Positions 33,405-40,787 of a stretch of DNA of 64,000 bases are shown in pieces (the first letter of the stretch is position 1; every line of letters starts with the position of its first letter). The translations under genes and the position numbers were made by a program. The notes below the pieces were generated by a model, which saw only the letters and a program-made list of their open reading frames with translations, was not told the DNA's origin and did not search any database. Source of the DNA: Bacteroidota bacterium (lineage in GTDB: Bacteria > Bacteroidota > Bacteroidia > Chitinophagales > Chitinophagaceae); contig JAFDYG010000466.1 of the NCBI GenBank assembly GCA_018267545.1, forward strand, positions 1 through 64,000, in the 5' to 3' direction.

Positions 33405-34601
33405 TTAAACGTTGGTTTGAAAAATGATATCCCAGTCGGGAAGCACACCCGCGTCGCAGGATAGAAACACCAGCCCGATTCCGGTGATTCCCTCCAAAAG
33501 GCCATAGCTGGGAACGTCGGAATACGACCCGGTTGATTCGTCGTATTTTCTATGCGCATAACCGCCAGGGTAAGCATCAGGCCGGTAATATTTTTCCTGC
33601 ATGAAGGACAGCCACCGGTCCGCCGCATCCTTGAACCGGATGTCGCGTGTCGACCGAAAAAGCCTGTAGTATTGATGGACGAGACCAACGGCGCCGTGAC
33701 AGAAAGAAGCGTCACCACAGCCGGCGGCTTCGAATGGGATCTGCGTCGTCTTCAAAGCGATTTCGGTCCCCAGCAGCACCCAGTCTCCGCGCGTCAATGC
33801 CCTGCCGCAATGAATCAGCGCGATGGCCACGCCGAGATCGCCATAGCACCAGCCATTCCTCGAGGGCAGCGGTGTTGGCTCCGGCTTTAATTGAATAGAG
33901 GCGGGGAAGCCGTAGTGTTCGCCGTCTATCTGGTAATGGTCGAGCAAAAAAGTACAGCAGGAGGTAACCAGGTCTCCGATGACGTTCCTGCGGATGCCCA
34001 AGGTGTAAACCTCTGCGAGAAAGCTAAGCAGGCCGGGCATGCCGTGCGCCATCCCGAAATTATAGTTGTCCACGCTGTAGTGCCGGTACCCCGGAGTGAC
34101 CCACACCTTGCCGCTGTCTTCATCGACGGCAAGAGCGCTGAGCTGGTCGACGATTCTTTCAAGGTATTTACTCTCGCCCGTTTCTTTGTATCGTTCGAGG
34201 AAGTAAATCCCCAGGCCGACCAGTCCGTGCAGCGGGTCCCAGTTGCCGACGGAAAAATCCTGCTCGGCCCCATTCATGATCGACTCATCCAAAACGTCAA
34301 GACCGATATCCTCTGAGCCGTCCAACAAACCGATATTGCGGAGATGCTGGAAGACAAAGCCGATACCGGCGACACCGCTCGACAGATAATGCGGCAATTG
34401 CTGATGAGCCAGCGCATCGCTTAGCTTTTCGAGGTATTCCAGGGTAATCTCTTCATAGGGGCTTTCGGGATAGGCGATCGCCAGATAGGCGAAAAACAGT
34501 GCCACACCGGCGTCTCCGCTCAATAGTCCGCTTACCTTGACCGCGGTATCCCTGTCCTCGTAAACCGAATGGGCGATCGCCCTGATCTTTTCGTGTAGCA
34601 T
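33405..34601 (-). CDS. lanC: Lanthionine cyclase (LanC)
   Basis: The ATG at 34601 gives 398 residues; the longer frame to 34724 runs back across the terminator and the precursor gene and is not credible. Repeated helical hairpins with GxxG-type turns (GIGFVFQHL, HGLVGLGIYFLE, HGMPGLLSFLAE, EGITGIGLVFL) form an alpha/alpha toroid. The zinc ligands are visible as Cys in NGWCYGDLGVAI and Cys-His in FCHGAVGLVH. LanC adds Cys thiols to dehydrated residues to make (methyl)lanthionine rings. It lies 60 bases downstream of the precursor, after the terminator hairpin, and four bases ahead of lanB. Confidence 0.92.
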   Translation of the reverse strand: MLHEKIRAIAHSVYEDRDTAVKVSGLLSGDAGVALFFAYLAIAYPESPYEEITLEYLEKLSDALAHQQLPHYLSSGVAGIGFVFQHLRNIGLLDGSEDIGLDVLDESIMNGAEQDFSVGNWDPLHGLVGLGIYFLERYKETGESKYLERIVDQLSALAVDEDSGKVWVTPGYRHYSVDNYNFGMAHGMPGLLSFLAEVYTLGIRRNVIGDLVTSCCTFLLDHYQIDGEHYGFPASIQLKPEPTPLPSRNGWCYGDLGVAIALIHCGRALTRGDWVLLGTEIALKTTQIPFEAAGCGDASFCHGAVGLVHQYYRLFRSTRDIRFKDAADRWLSFMQEKYYRPDAYPGGYAHRKYDESTGSYSDVPSYGLLEGITGIGLVFLSCDAGVLPDWDIIFQTNV

Positions 34602-34613
34602 AGCATTAAATTG

Positions 34614-34651
34614 AAAAAAGAGAATTGCCCGCCAGGTGGGCAATTCTCTTT
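34614..34651 (-). terminator. Intrinsic terminator/attenuator between lanA and lanC
   Basis: AGAGAATTGCCC (34619-34630) and GGGCAATTCTCT (34638-34649) form a perfect 12-bp stem with a seven-base loop, extendable by two A-U pairs. On the minus strand it is followed by a run of T (A-tract at 34614-34619). It is placed 13 bases after the precursor stop and 13 bases before the lanC ATG, so partial read-through would give more precursor than enzyme, as known for other lanthipeptide operons. Confidence 0.85.
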
Positions 34652-34663
34652 GTAGAGCATCGA

Positions 34664-34906
34664 CTAGAACGGGTTGCAATAAGACGTCTTGCCGGGTATG
34701 CAATCGGCTTTCGTCCGGATACATCCGCAGTCGCTATTCTGTTGTGTTACGTTCGGGTCTGTCGTTGGGGGCGGGTTCGTGCAATAGGTATTCGTATGCT
34801 GGTTGTAACCGCCCGCCAGCTTGGCCTGCTGATCAGGTGTGAGATTAGCGATCGTTTCCTTGCTGAGGACCAGTTTCTTCTTGAGGTCCAACTGCTTCTT
34901 TTTCAT
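34664..34906 (-). CDS. lanA: Class I lanthipeptide precursor (LanA)
   Basis: ATG 34906 gives an 80-residue precursor (an upstream in-frame GTG/ATG context adds only two residues). Residues 1-33 are a Bacteroidota-type leader: LDLKKKLVLSKETIANL, acidic/Gln-rich TPDQQAKL and the double-glycine site AGG at 31-33. The 47-residue core starts with YNQHTNTYC and has five Cys (core positions 9, 27, 29, 36, 44) and ten Ser/Thr, in a Pro-rich NPPPTTDP stretch and a Cys-dense C-terminal half (DCGC, ADC, SYC). Five Cys allow up to five (methyl)lanthionine rings or some disulfides. It is the first gene of lanA-lanC-lanB-lanT-HlyD. Confidence 0.92.
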   Translation of the reverse strand: MKKKQLDLKKKLVLSKETIANLTPDQQAKLAGGYNQHTNTYCTNPPPTTDPNVTQQNSDCGCIRTKADCIPGKTSYCNPF

Positions 34907-35031
34907 AACCAATAATTAAAGTGCCTACTCTGTAATAGGGTTTTCGGCTACCCCCTATAAAAATGTTGAATAAACCGGACGTAAAAGCCGGTACATTTGA
35001 ATGGTAGATTTTAGCAGGCTGGGAATTGCGA

Positions 35032-35130
35032 CTAACTGGTTGTTACGTTCTTACCGTTGGGTAAATAGTCCATGCCGGTGGTTGGATTGGCATAGTTGTT
35101 GGGAGCCGCAAACTTAAATTCACGACTCAT
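35032..35130 (-). CDS. Candidate small ORF upstream of lanA, unknown
   Basis: A 32-codon ORF on the minus strand runs from ATG 35130 to TAG 35032-35034. It is rich in Asn, Pro and Thr (MSREFKFAAPNNY at the start, GMDYLPNG later) and looks more like protein than random sequence. It has no Cys and no lanthipeptide leader, so it is not a second precursor. It could be a remnant of a longer gene or a small leader. The rest of 34907-35139 carries the shared upstream region of lanA and the divergent kinase gene; no clear promoter was seen. Confidence 0.25.
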   Translation of the reverse strand: MSREFKFAAPNNYANPTTGMDYLPNGKNVTTS

Positions 35131-35139
35131 ATCAGGTTG

Positions 35140-37260
35140 ATGGAACAAACTTCAGGCAAAAACACTAGCGCTTATACACCATCTATTAGGTGGCGGAAAA
35201 TTTCGGATAGATGGCTGCTTTTCCGTTTTTTTTGTCTGTCGATTACTTTCTTTGCTACTGGTAAATGTGTAGCGCAAGACACCGCCAGCATTCGGCAGAT
35301 GAACGAAATTTCCTACGAGTACCGGCTTAAACAGGTTGATAGCGGCATAGCTTATGGACGGCGTGCGCTGGCGTTGGCGGAAAGAGTCCGCTGGAAACCC
35401 GGCGTCGCCCGATCCTACAATTGTATCGGGATCAATTATTATATGATGGCGGACGCGGATAGCTCCCTAAAATACCATCAGCAGGCGCTCGACATGTACC
35501 GCGGGCTCGGTGACAGTGCCGGGGTCGGATGGAGCCTATGCTATTTAGGCTCCGTATATGTCAACGTCCTCAATGACTACCCAAAAGCGCTGAGCAGCCT
35601 GGAACCGGCCCTGCAATTGTTATCCAAAGCAAACGACCGGAAAGGAATGGCCAGGACCCTCGATATCCTCGGCGTTGCCTACCTGGACCTGGGACAAGCC
35701 GCCAAAGCGCTCGAACACTTTCAAAAGTCGGAAAAGCTCAGCGAGTCGCTGGGGGACCTGGCCGCAACGGGCAGCAGCGACCTGCATATAGGAAACCTAT
35801 ACACGCAGATGGGACAATATCCGCAGGCCCTCGACTATTCGAAAAAGGCGCTGACCCTTTTTAAAAGGGTGGGCAGCAAAGTGGGGATTTCGAGCGCGCT
35901 TGGGTCTTTGGGGGAAATTTCCTGCGTCACACGAAAGTATGATGAAGGTATCGACTATTACCGGCAGGCGGCTGTCGTAGACAAAGAAATCGGGCAGAAA
36001 TTGGGTGTGGCCCAGGACATCGCCAACATCGGGGCTGCTTACCTGCTCCTGAAAAAATACGCCGAAGCGCTCAGTGCCTTCCAGGAGTCCTTTGCCATCG
36101 AGAAAGCGCTTGGATATAAGTCGGGGATGTCGAACTGTCTCGCGAATATGGCGAGCATTTATGCCAATGCACCGGACTCGTTTTTGAACAGACTGGGGAA
36201 AAGGCGCGAGATCGCCGAGACGACCGCACAGGAAGCTTTAAGGCTCGCCAATGAAATCCACACCATCTCCGACCAGAAACTGGCGTTGGAAACGCTGACC
36301 TCCATTTATGCAAAAGAAAAGAATTTCGAAAACGCCTATCGATACCAGCGGGATTTGGTCGCCCTAAACGATAGCATGGTTGGCGACGAGAAGCAAAAGG
36401 AAATAGCAAAACGAGAGGTTCAGTACCAGTTTGAAAAGAAAGAAGACTCGTTACGGGCTGTGCAGGAGAAACGGGACGCCCTCGCTTCCGCGGAGATCAA
36501 GCGGCAGAAGCTCATTCGGAACTACACCGTTAGCATCGTCCTGATCGCCGGCGCTTTTTCCTTCCTGATGATCGTATTTAATAGCCGAAGAAAGAAGCTG
36601 ATCTCCGACAAGCGCGTATCGGAGTTGGAGATGAACGCCTTGCATTTACAGATAAACCCCCATTTTATCTTCAACTGCATGCAGTCTATCAATAAATATA
36701 TGATAGACAATGAGGGAAAGCTGGCTTCGCAGTACCTGATCCGGTTCTCGAATTTAATGCGGCTTACGCTGGAAAATTCGCGTGAGAAGGAAGTCTCTCT
36801 TTCGCGGGACCTGTCCGCCCTCGAGCTCTATATGCAGCTGGAAGCTTTGCGGTTTAAAAATAAGTTTCAGTACGTCATCGAAGTGGACCCCGAAATCGAT
36901 GGGGAGACTACCTTGATACCGCCGATGCTTTTACAGCCATTTGTCGAAAACTCGATTATCCATGGCATCAGCAATAGAGAGGGCGGCATTATAAAGATCA
37001 TTGTCAGCAAAGAAGAAAATATGATCCGTTGTGTGGTAGAGGACAACGGGGAAGGCCGGAAATCCTCGGTCGAACATAAATTGTCCCCCGACGTAAAACG
37101 AGAGTCCCTTGGTGTGAAGATCACCCAGGAACGCCTCGAGATTATCGGTAAAATTAAAAAAGTAGCAACGGCTATGTTTATTACCGACCTGGCGGACGCA
37201 AACAATGGCTTAAGCGGTGTACGGATTGAATTGTTATTGCCCTTCGAAAACGAGTTTTAA
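35140..37260 (+). CDS. TPR-domain sensor histidine kinase (LytS-type)
   Basis: The ATG at 35140 gives 706 residues; the TTG three bases earlier is less likely. After an N-terminal signal/anchor (about 24-45, ending CVAQ), six or more TPR motifs fill residues 55-420 (for example SLKYHQQALDMYRGLGD and ALDYSKKALTLFKRVGS). A coiled coil and a membrane helix (about 468-488) follow, then His_kinase with LQINPHFIFNCMQSIN and the HATPase region (LLQPFVENSIIHGI, GVKITQERLEIIG). TPRs outside the cytoplasmic membrane read a protein or peptide signal in this Bacteroidota kinase class. It is divergent from lanA and followed three bases later by its LytTR regulator, so control of the lanthipeptide operon is possible. 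Confidence 0.88.
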   Translation: MEQTSGKNTSAYTPSIRWRKISDRWLLFRFFCLSITFFATGKCVAQDTASIRQMNEISYEYRLKQVDSGIAYGRRALALAERVRWKPGVARSYNCIGINYYMMADADSSLKYHQQALDMYRGLGDSAGVGWSLCYLGSVYVNVLNDYPKALSSLEPALQLLSKANDRKGMARTLDILGVAYLDLGQAAKALEHFQKSEKLSESLGDLAATGSSDLHIGNLYTQMGQYPQALDYSKKALTLFKRVGSKVGISSALGSLGEISCVTRKYDEGIDYYRQAAVVDKEIGQKLGVAQDIANIGAAYLLLKKYAEALSAFQESFAIEKALGYKSGMSNCLANMASIYANAPDSFLNRLGKRREIAETTAQEALRLANEIHTISDQKLALETLTSIYAKEKNFENAYRYQRDLVALNDSMVGDEKQKEIAKREVQYQFEKKEDSLRAVQEKRDALASAEIKRQKLIRNYTVSIVLIAGAFSFLMIVFNSRRKKLISDKRVSELEMNALHLQINPHFIFNCMQSINKYMIDNEGKLASQYLIRFSNLMRLTLENSREKEVSLSRDLSALELYMQLEALRFKNKFQYVIEVDPEIDGETTLIPPMLLQPFVENSIIHGISNREGGIIKIIVSKEENMIRCVVEDNGEGRKSSVEHKLSPDVKRESLGVKITQERLEIIGKIKKVATAMFITDLADANNGLSGVRIELLLPFENEF

Positions 37261-37263
37261 AAA

Positions 37264-38004
37264 ATGATCAGAGCGGTGCTTTTGGACGACGAGCAGCATA
37301 GCCGGCAGGTATTGTGCGAAATGCTGACCGAACATTTTAAGAATATAGAAGTGCTGGCGGTATGCGAAAACATAGCAGAAGCTGTTACCGCCATTACCCA
37401 ACATCATCCGGACCTTGTCATTACCGACATCGAATTGGACAGTAGCTCCGTGTTCGATATGCTGCAGGGGCTGCCGGGCATTGACTTCGAAGTCATTTTC
37501 ACCACGGCACACGAAAAATACGCGTTACAAGCGATAAAGTTTTCCGCGCTCGATTACCTGCTCAAACCCTTTAGCCTGGAAGATTTGTCCCGCGCCATCG
37601 ATCAGTGTCAGACCAAATTGAACGAAAGACAATCCGCGCGTCAATTCGAAGTACTCTTCCACAACCTCAAAAAGGATACGAAAAAGATTGTCGTCCCAAC
37701 CTCGAATGGTTTGCAGGTCGTCTCTCTAAAAGATATCATTCGCTGCCAGGCCGAAGGCAACTATACCTTGTTTTTCTTTGCCCTGGACAAGAAAATGCTG
37801 GTCACTAAAACCCTTAAAGAATTCGAAGACCTATTAAACGGCTATGACTTCATCCGGGTCCACAACTCTCACCTGATCAATTTGAATCATATCGTAAAAT
37901 ATACAAAGGGAGAGGGTGGGGTAGTAGCCATGTCCGATGGTTCCGAAGTAGATGTCTCGCGCAGAAAGAAGGAAGAGTTTTTGCAGCGCCTCGCAAAACT
38001 TTGA
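37264..38004 (+). CDS. LytTR-family response regulator
   Basis: This 246-residue regulator has a receiver with DDE at 8-10, Asp55 in VITDIELD, TTAHEKYALQAIKFSALDYLLKPF, then a LytTR domain (about 140-240) with IIRCQAEGNYTLFFF and FIRVHNSHLINLNHIVKY. It starts three bases after the TPR kinase stop, so the two form one operon and probably one phosphorelay. One good half-site (ACCGTTGGG at 35053-35061) lies in the intergenic region before lanA and the kinase gene, but no properly spaced partner was seen. Confidence 0.9.
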   Translation: MIRAVLLDDEQHSRQVLCEMLTEHFKNIEVLAVCENIAEAVTAITQHHPDLVITDIELDSSSVFDMLQGLPGIDFEVIFTTAHEKYALQAIKFSALDYLLKPFSLEDLSRAIDQCQTKLNERQSARQFEVLFHNLKKDTKKIVVPTSNGLQVVSLKDIIRCQAEGNYTLFFFALDKKMLVTKTLKEFEDLLNGYDFIRVHNSHLINLNHIVKYTKGEGGVVAMSDGSEVDVSRRKKEEFLQRLAKL

Positions 38005-38111
38005 AACTACCCAGTCTCCCCGAAGGCGCGGCTCCCGTCAACGGCTAAGTCATTTCTGTCAACTACTCAGTGACGGACTCGCCGCTTCACATGAACTTCT
38101 AGATTGCGGCT

Positions 38112-38996
38112 ATGAAATTCACTACATCTATCCTTGCTATTGTTGTTTTCCTCTCGGCCTGCAAAAAGAACGGCGGTTCGGGCGGAGGCGGAGGGACCAA
38201 CAACACCAACGTCATGTACCCTGCTACGCTTTCCTATTATGAAGGCAACAATAGCGCTTATCCTGCCAAATCCACTTTTAAGTATGACGACAAGCACCAT
38301 CTCACGTATTACGGAAACGAGGGCCGGTGGACGAGCCTCTCCGGAAACGGAGTACAGCTGGTCGTCCCTGGGGGCTATGATACCACTATTTTAGTATATA
38401 ATTTTTCCGGGAATATTTATACCGGGGAGGTAGGACAGGTGGAGTCTTATTATATCAATAAAATAAATGGAGGCAGTACCACCGGCCCCAAAAGCACCTA
38501 CTCTTTAATCGGTATGACCGCGGCTAAAAATACGTCGGCCATCGCTAATCTCGGCAAGGTTAGCCAATACCTGAAATTCGATGGCAATGGCGATGTCGCT
38601 TCTTCTTATTTTATTACCAATGCATGGGGCTCACCCAATAGCACCCAATACGATCCCGGTGGGTTGATCTATGACAGGCTGACCTTTACGGGATACGATA
38701 CTAAACCCTCTCCTTACAGCGCGATTCCCGAATACAAGTTTACTGATTTTCCCTGGAGCTATCCCGAGCGGATGTCGTTTGATTTCAGCCAGCACAATCC
38801 CGGTAAGATAGTGGAGGAAAGCCTCAACCAAACTACGATGACGTGGAGCACTTATCGTGAAACGACTTTCACCTACACCTATACGGATCAGGGCTATCCG
38901 AGCCAGGTCAAGATAACGACTTATTATCCTAGCTCACAGGGACCTTCGGGGCAGAACACCTACTACGCGACGTATAATTTCACTTACGCGAAATAG
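38112..38996 (+). CDS. Lipoprotein, DUF4595-like, unknown function
   Basis: This 294-residue protein has a lipoprotein signal (LSACKKNGG, Cys17) followed by a Gly-rich linker (GGSGGGGG), as in exported Bacteroidota lipoproteins. The body is beta-rich with repeated Tyr/Gly/Thr strands (YPAKSTFKYDDKHHLTYYG and TFTYTYTDQGYPSQVKITTYY), resembling DUF4595/YD-like proteins such as the one at 59497-60297. No catalytic motif is visible. It is 107 bases after the LytTR gene and probably has its own promoter. Confidence 0.6.
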   Translation: MKFTTSILAIVVFLSACKKNGGSGGGGGTNNTNVMYPATLSYYEGNNSAYPAKSTFKYDDKHHLTYYGNEGRWTSLSGNGVQLVVPGGYDTTILVYNFSGNIYTGEVGQVESYYINKINGGSTTGPKSTYSLIGMTAAKNTSAIANLGKVSQYLKFDGNGDVASSYFITNAWGSPNSTQYDPGGLIYDRLTFTGYDTKPSPYSAIPEYKFTDFPWSYPERMSFDFSQHNPGKIVEESLNQTTMTWSTYRETTFTYTYTDQGYPSQVKITTYYPSSQGPSGQNTYYATYNFTYAK

Positions 38997-39049
38997 GCAT
39001 TAGCTACTGAATTTACAATTTCATAACCTACCCTTTTTTCCCCGGCTAG

Positions 39050-39057
39050 TAACTTTG
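39050..39057 (+). promoter_or_regulatory. Bacteroidota -7 element for the ECF sigma gene
   Basis: TAACTTTG matches TAnnTTTG and lies eight bases before ATG 39066, so the message would have almost no 5' leader. No good -33 TTG at the expected distance was found. Confidence 0.4.
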
Positions 39058-39065
39058 GCCGCACA

Positions 39066-39617
39066 ATGGAAGTTGTTGAGGCCATAAAGAGGGGGGACCA
39101 AAGGGTATTCACTGAAGTTTTCGATGCATTTCATGGAAAAGTCTTCGGGTTCTTTCTGACGCGCTTCCATGGCGACCGTGATCTCGCCATGGAGCTCACT
39201 CAGCTCACCTATATTAAATTATGGCAGTCCCGCCATACGCTGTCCCTGCTCCACCCGCTGGATAAGCAATTGTTTATCATTGCCAAGTACACGCTGATCG
39301 ACCACCTCCGCAAAGAAGCCCGTTTTAGCAAATTAAAGCAGAAAGCCGCGGCAGGCGCGGGCCCCGAGGGCACGGAAGCCCAGCACACCCTGTTCGAGGG
39401 ACAAGACTATGTCATGACCCGGCTGCGCGGTCTGCCGCCTACGCGAAGGAAAGTACTCCAGCTAAAGGTCCTGCAGGGCTACTCCAATAAAGAGATCGCC
39501 TCCCACCTCTCCATCTCCGTCAAGACCGTCGAAGACCACGTCACCAAAGGGCTTAGCGAGCTCAGGACGGCCAGCCTGGCGTCGGTTTCCCTGACCTTTT
39601 TCTACCTTCTACTGTAG
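39066..39617 (+). CDS. ECF RNA polymerase sigma factor (SusC/D-linked type)
   Basis: This 183-residue sigma-70 family protein has region 2 (VFDAFHGKVFGFFLTRFHGDRDLAMELTQLTYIKLW) and region 4 (LPPTRRKVLQLKVLQGYSNKEIASHLSISVKTVEDHVTKGL). It belongs to the Bacteroidota ECF group that is paired with FecR-type anti-sigma factors and controls SusC/SusD genes. FecR (39680), SusC (40788) and SusD (44072) follow on the same strand, so the sigma factor is predicted to drive the downstream nutrient uptake genes in response to substrate binding at SusC. Confidence 0.92.
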   Translation: MEVVEAIKRGDQRVFTEVFDAFHGKVFGFFLTRFHGDRDLAMELTQLTYIKLWQSRHTLSLLHPLDKQLFIIAKYTLIDHLRKEARFSKLKQKAAAGAGPEGTEAQHTLFEGQDYVMTRLRGLPPTRRKVLQLKVLQGYSNKEIASHLSISVKTVEDHVTKGLSELRTASLASVSLTFFYLLL

Positions 39618-39679
39618 CCGTATGTTACCAAATTGTTTCCAACAGGGGAGAATCCTTCCAGCACGCGTACATCTTTTGA

Positions 39680-40708
39680 ATGCAAATATCTGAAGCGCTC
39701 ATACAGAAATTCTTTGACGGCCGATGCACCTCGGAAGAGGCCAAAGCCGTGCAGGCATATTTCTATGCGAATCCGGAGTCGCTGGAAGGATATTTCAATG
39801 AGGAATGGAAGGAGCAGGAGCTGTCGGAAGCTGAGAGCAGCCAGCTGCGCCATAATATTACCACGCATGTTTGGCAGGATGCGAGCCGGGCGAGAAGGTT
39901 ATGGAACTGGTCGATTGCCGCTGCCGCAGTAACGATAGGCGCGCTGCTGATGCTGACCATCCGAATCCCGGACGCAAAAAAAACGATAGAGGGCCAGGAG
40001 GCTGCGTCTGCCTGGATGGGGGCAAGCAATACGAGCAGCCGGAACAAAACGATGTACCTCCTCGATGGTTCTATGGTGGAGCTGTATCCGGGGGCGCAGA
40101 TCAGGTATCGGCCTTTCGACAAGTCGGAGAACAGGGCCGTATATCTGAATGGTAAAGCCTTTTTCAGAGTTGCACAAAATGCGTCAAAGCCATTTATCGT
40201 CTATGACCGGGAACTGGAGACCACCGTGCTTGGAACACAATTCACGGTTCAGGATACGGCGAATAAAGTAGTCGTTGCGCTATATGATGGAAAGGTATCA
40301 GTGAAACCCACCCTGCCGATGCAGAAATGGGAGAAGCCGGTGTATCTGACTCCCGGGCAGACGCTGCTATTCGACAGAAGCATCGCTTCCTTTAAAATAA
40401 CAAACCCGGCGAGACGCGCAGTGGAGAAGCATGAGACTAAAGATACGCTCAATACCTGGATGGCCAGCAATGGAACCAACTGGTACATGTTCAATAACCA
40501 ATCCTTATCCACGGTCTTTGAACAGCTGGAAGAGCTTTATAACATTCGGATCATCTACAATCAGTCCGACGTAAACAATGTTTACTTCATCGGACGATTC
40601 GAGAAAACCGATTCGGTAGAGGAGATTCTAAACAGGATCGCCCTGCTCAAGAAGCTGCATATTCGGCGCCAGGGAAAAACCTTCGTAATCACCAAAAGCA
40701 AACACTAA
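39680..40708 (+). CDS. FecR-type anti-sigma factor
   Basis: This 342-residue protein has an N-terminal cytoplasmic anti-sigma region (ISEALIQKFFDGRCTSEEAKAV), a membrane helix at about 76-94 and a periplasmic FecR domain (YLLDGSMVELYPGAQIRY, VYLNGKAFFRVAQNASKPFIVY, TTVLGTQFTV) followed by the C-terminal STN-like DUF4974 domain (LSTVFEQLEELYNIRIIYN). It holds the ECF sigma factor until the SusC-type receptor signals substrate through its N-terminal extension. It lies 62 bases after the sigma gene and 79 before the SusC gene. Confidence 0.92.
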   Translation: MQISEALIQKFFDGRCTSEEAKAVQAYFYANPESLEGYFNEEWKEQELSEAESSQLRHNITTHVWQDASRARRLWNWSIAAAAVTIGALLMLTIRIPDAKKTIEGQEAASAWMGASNTSSRNKTMYLLDGSMVELYPGAQIRYRPFDKSENRAVYLNGKAFFRVAQNASKPFIVYDRELETTVLGTQFTVQDTANKVVVALYDGKVSVKPTLPMQKWEKPVYLTPGQTLLFDRSIASFKITNPARRAVEKHETKDTLNTWMASNGTNWYMFNNQSLSTVFEQLEELYNIRIIYNQSDVNNVYFIGRFEKTDSVEEILNRIALLKKLHIRRQGKTFVITKSKH

Positions 40709-40787
40709 CCTCACAACCTTTTAATCCTCAAAAATTGATTCACCTCGGTGGAGAGGGCCTTTTATTGCCAAAAATTTAATTCTTTAT

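Noticed and set aside
33401-33718. 106-residue N-terminal extension of LanB inside lanC
   Set aside because: It lies antiparallel to nothing but in another frame of lanC, reads as low-complexity Cys/Arg/Thr-rich sequence, and the ATG at 33400 right after the lanC stop begins the normal LanB N-terminus.
34602-34724. Longer LanC start
   Set aside because: The extension would cross the terminator hairpin and the precursor gene; the ATG at 34601 matches the family start.
35044-35061. LytTR operator before lanA
   Set aside because: TACGTTCTT and ACCGTTGGG both resemble half-sites but are only nine bases apart, not one or two helical turns plus half-site; with such a degenerate consensus chance hits are common.
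35032-35130. Second lanthipeptide precursor
   Set aside because: No Cys, no double-glycine leader.
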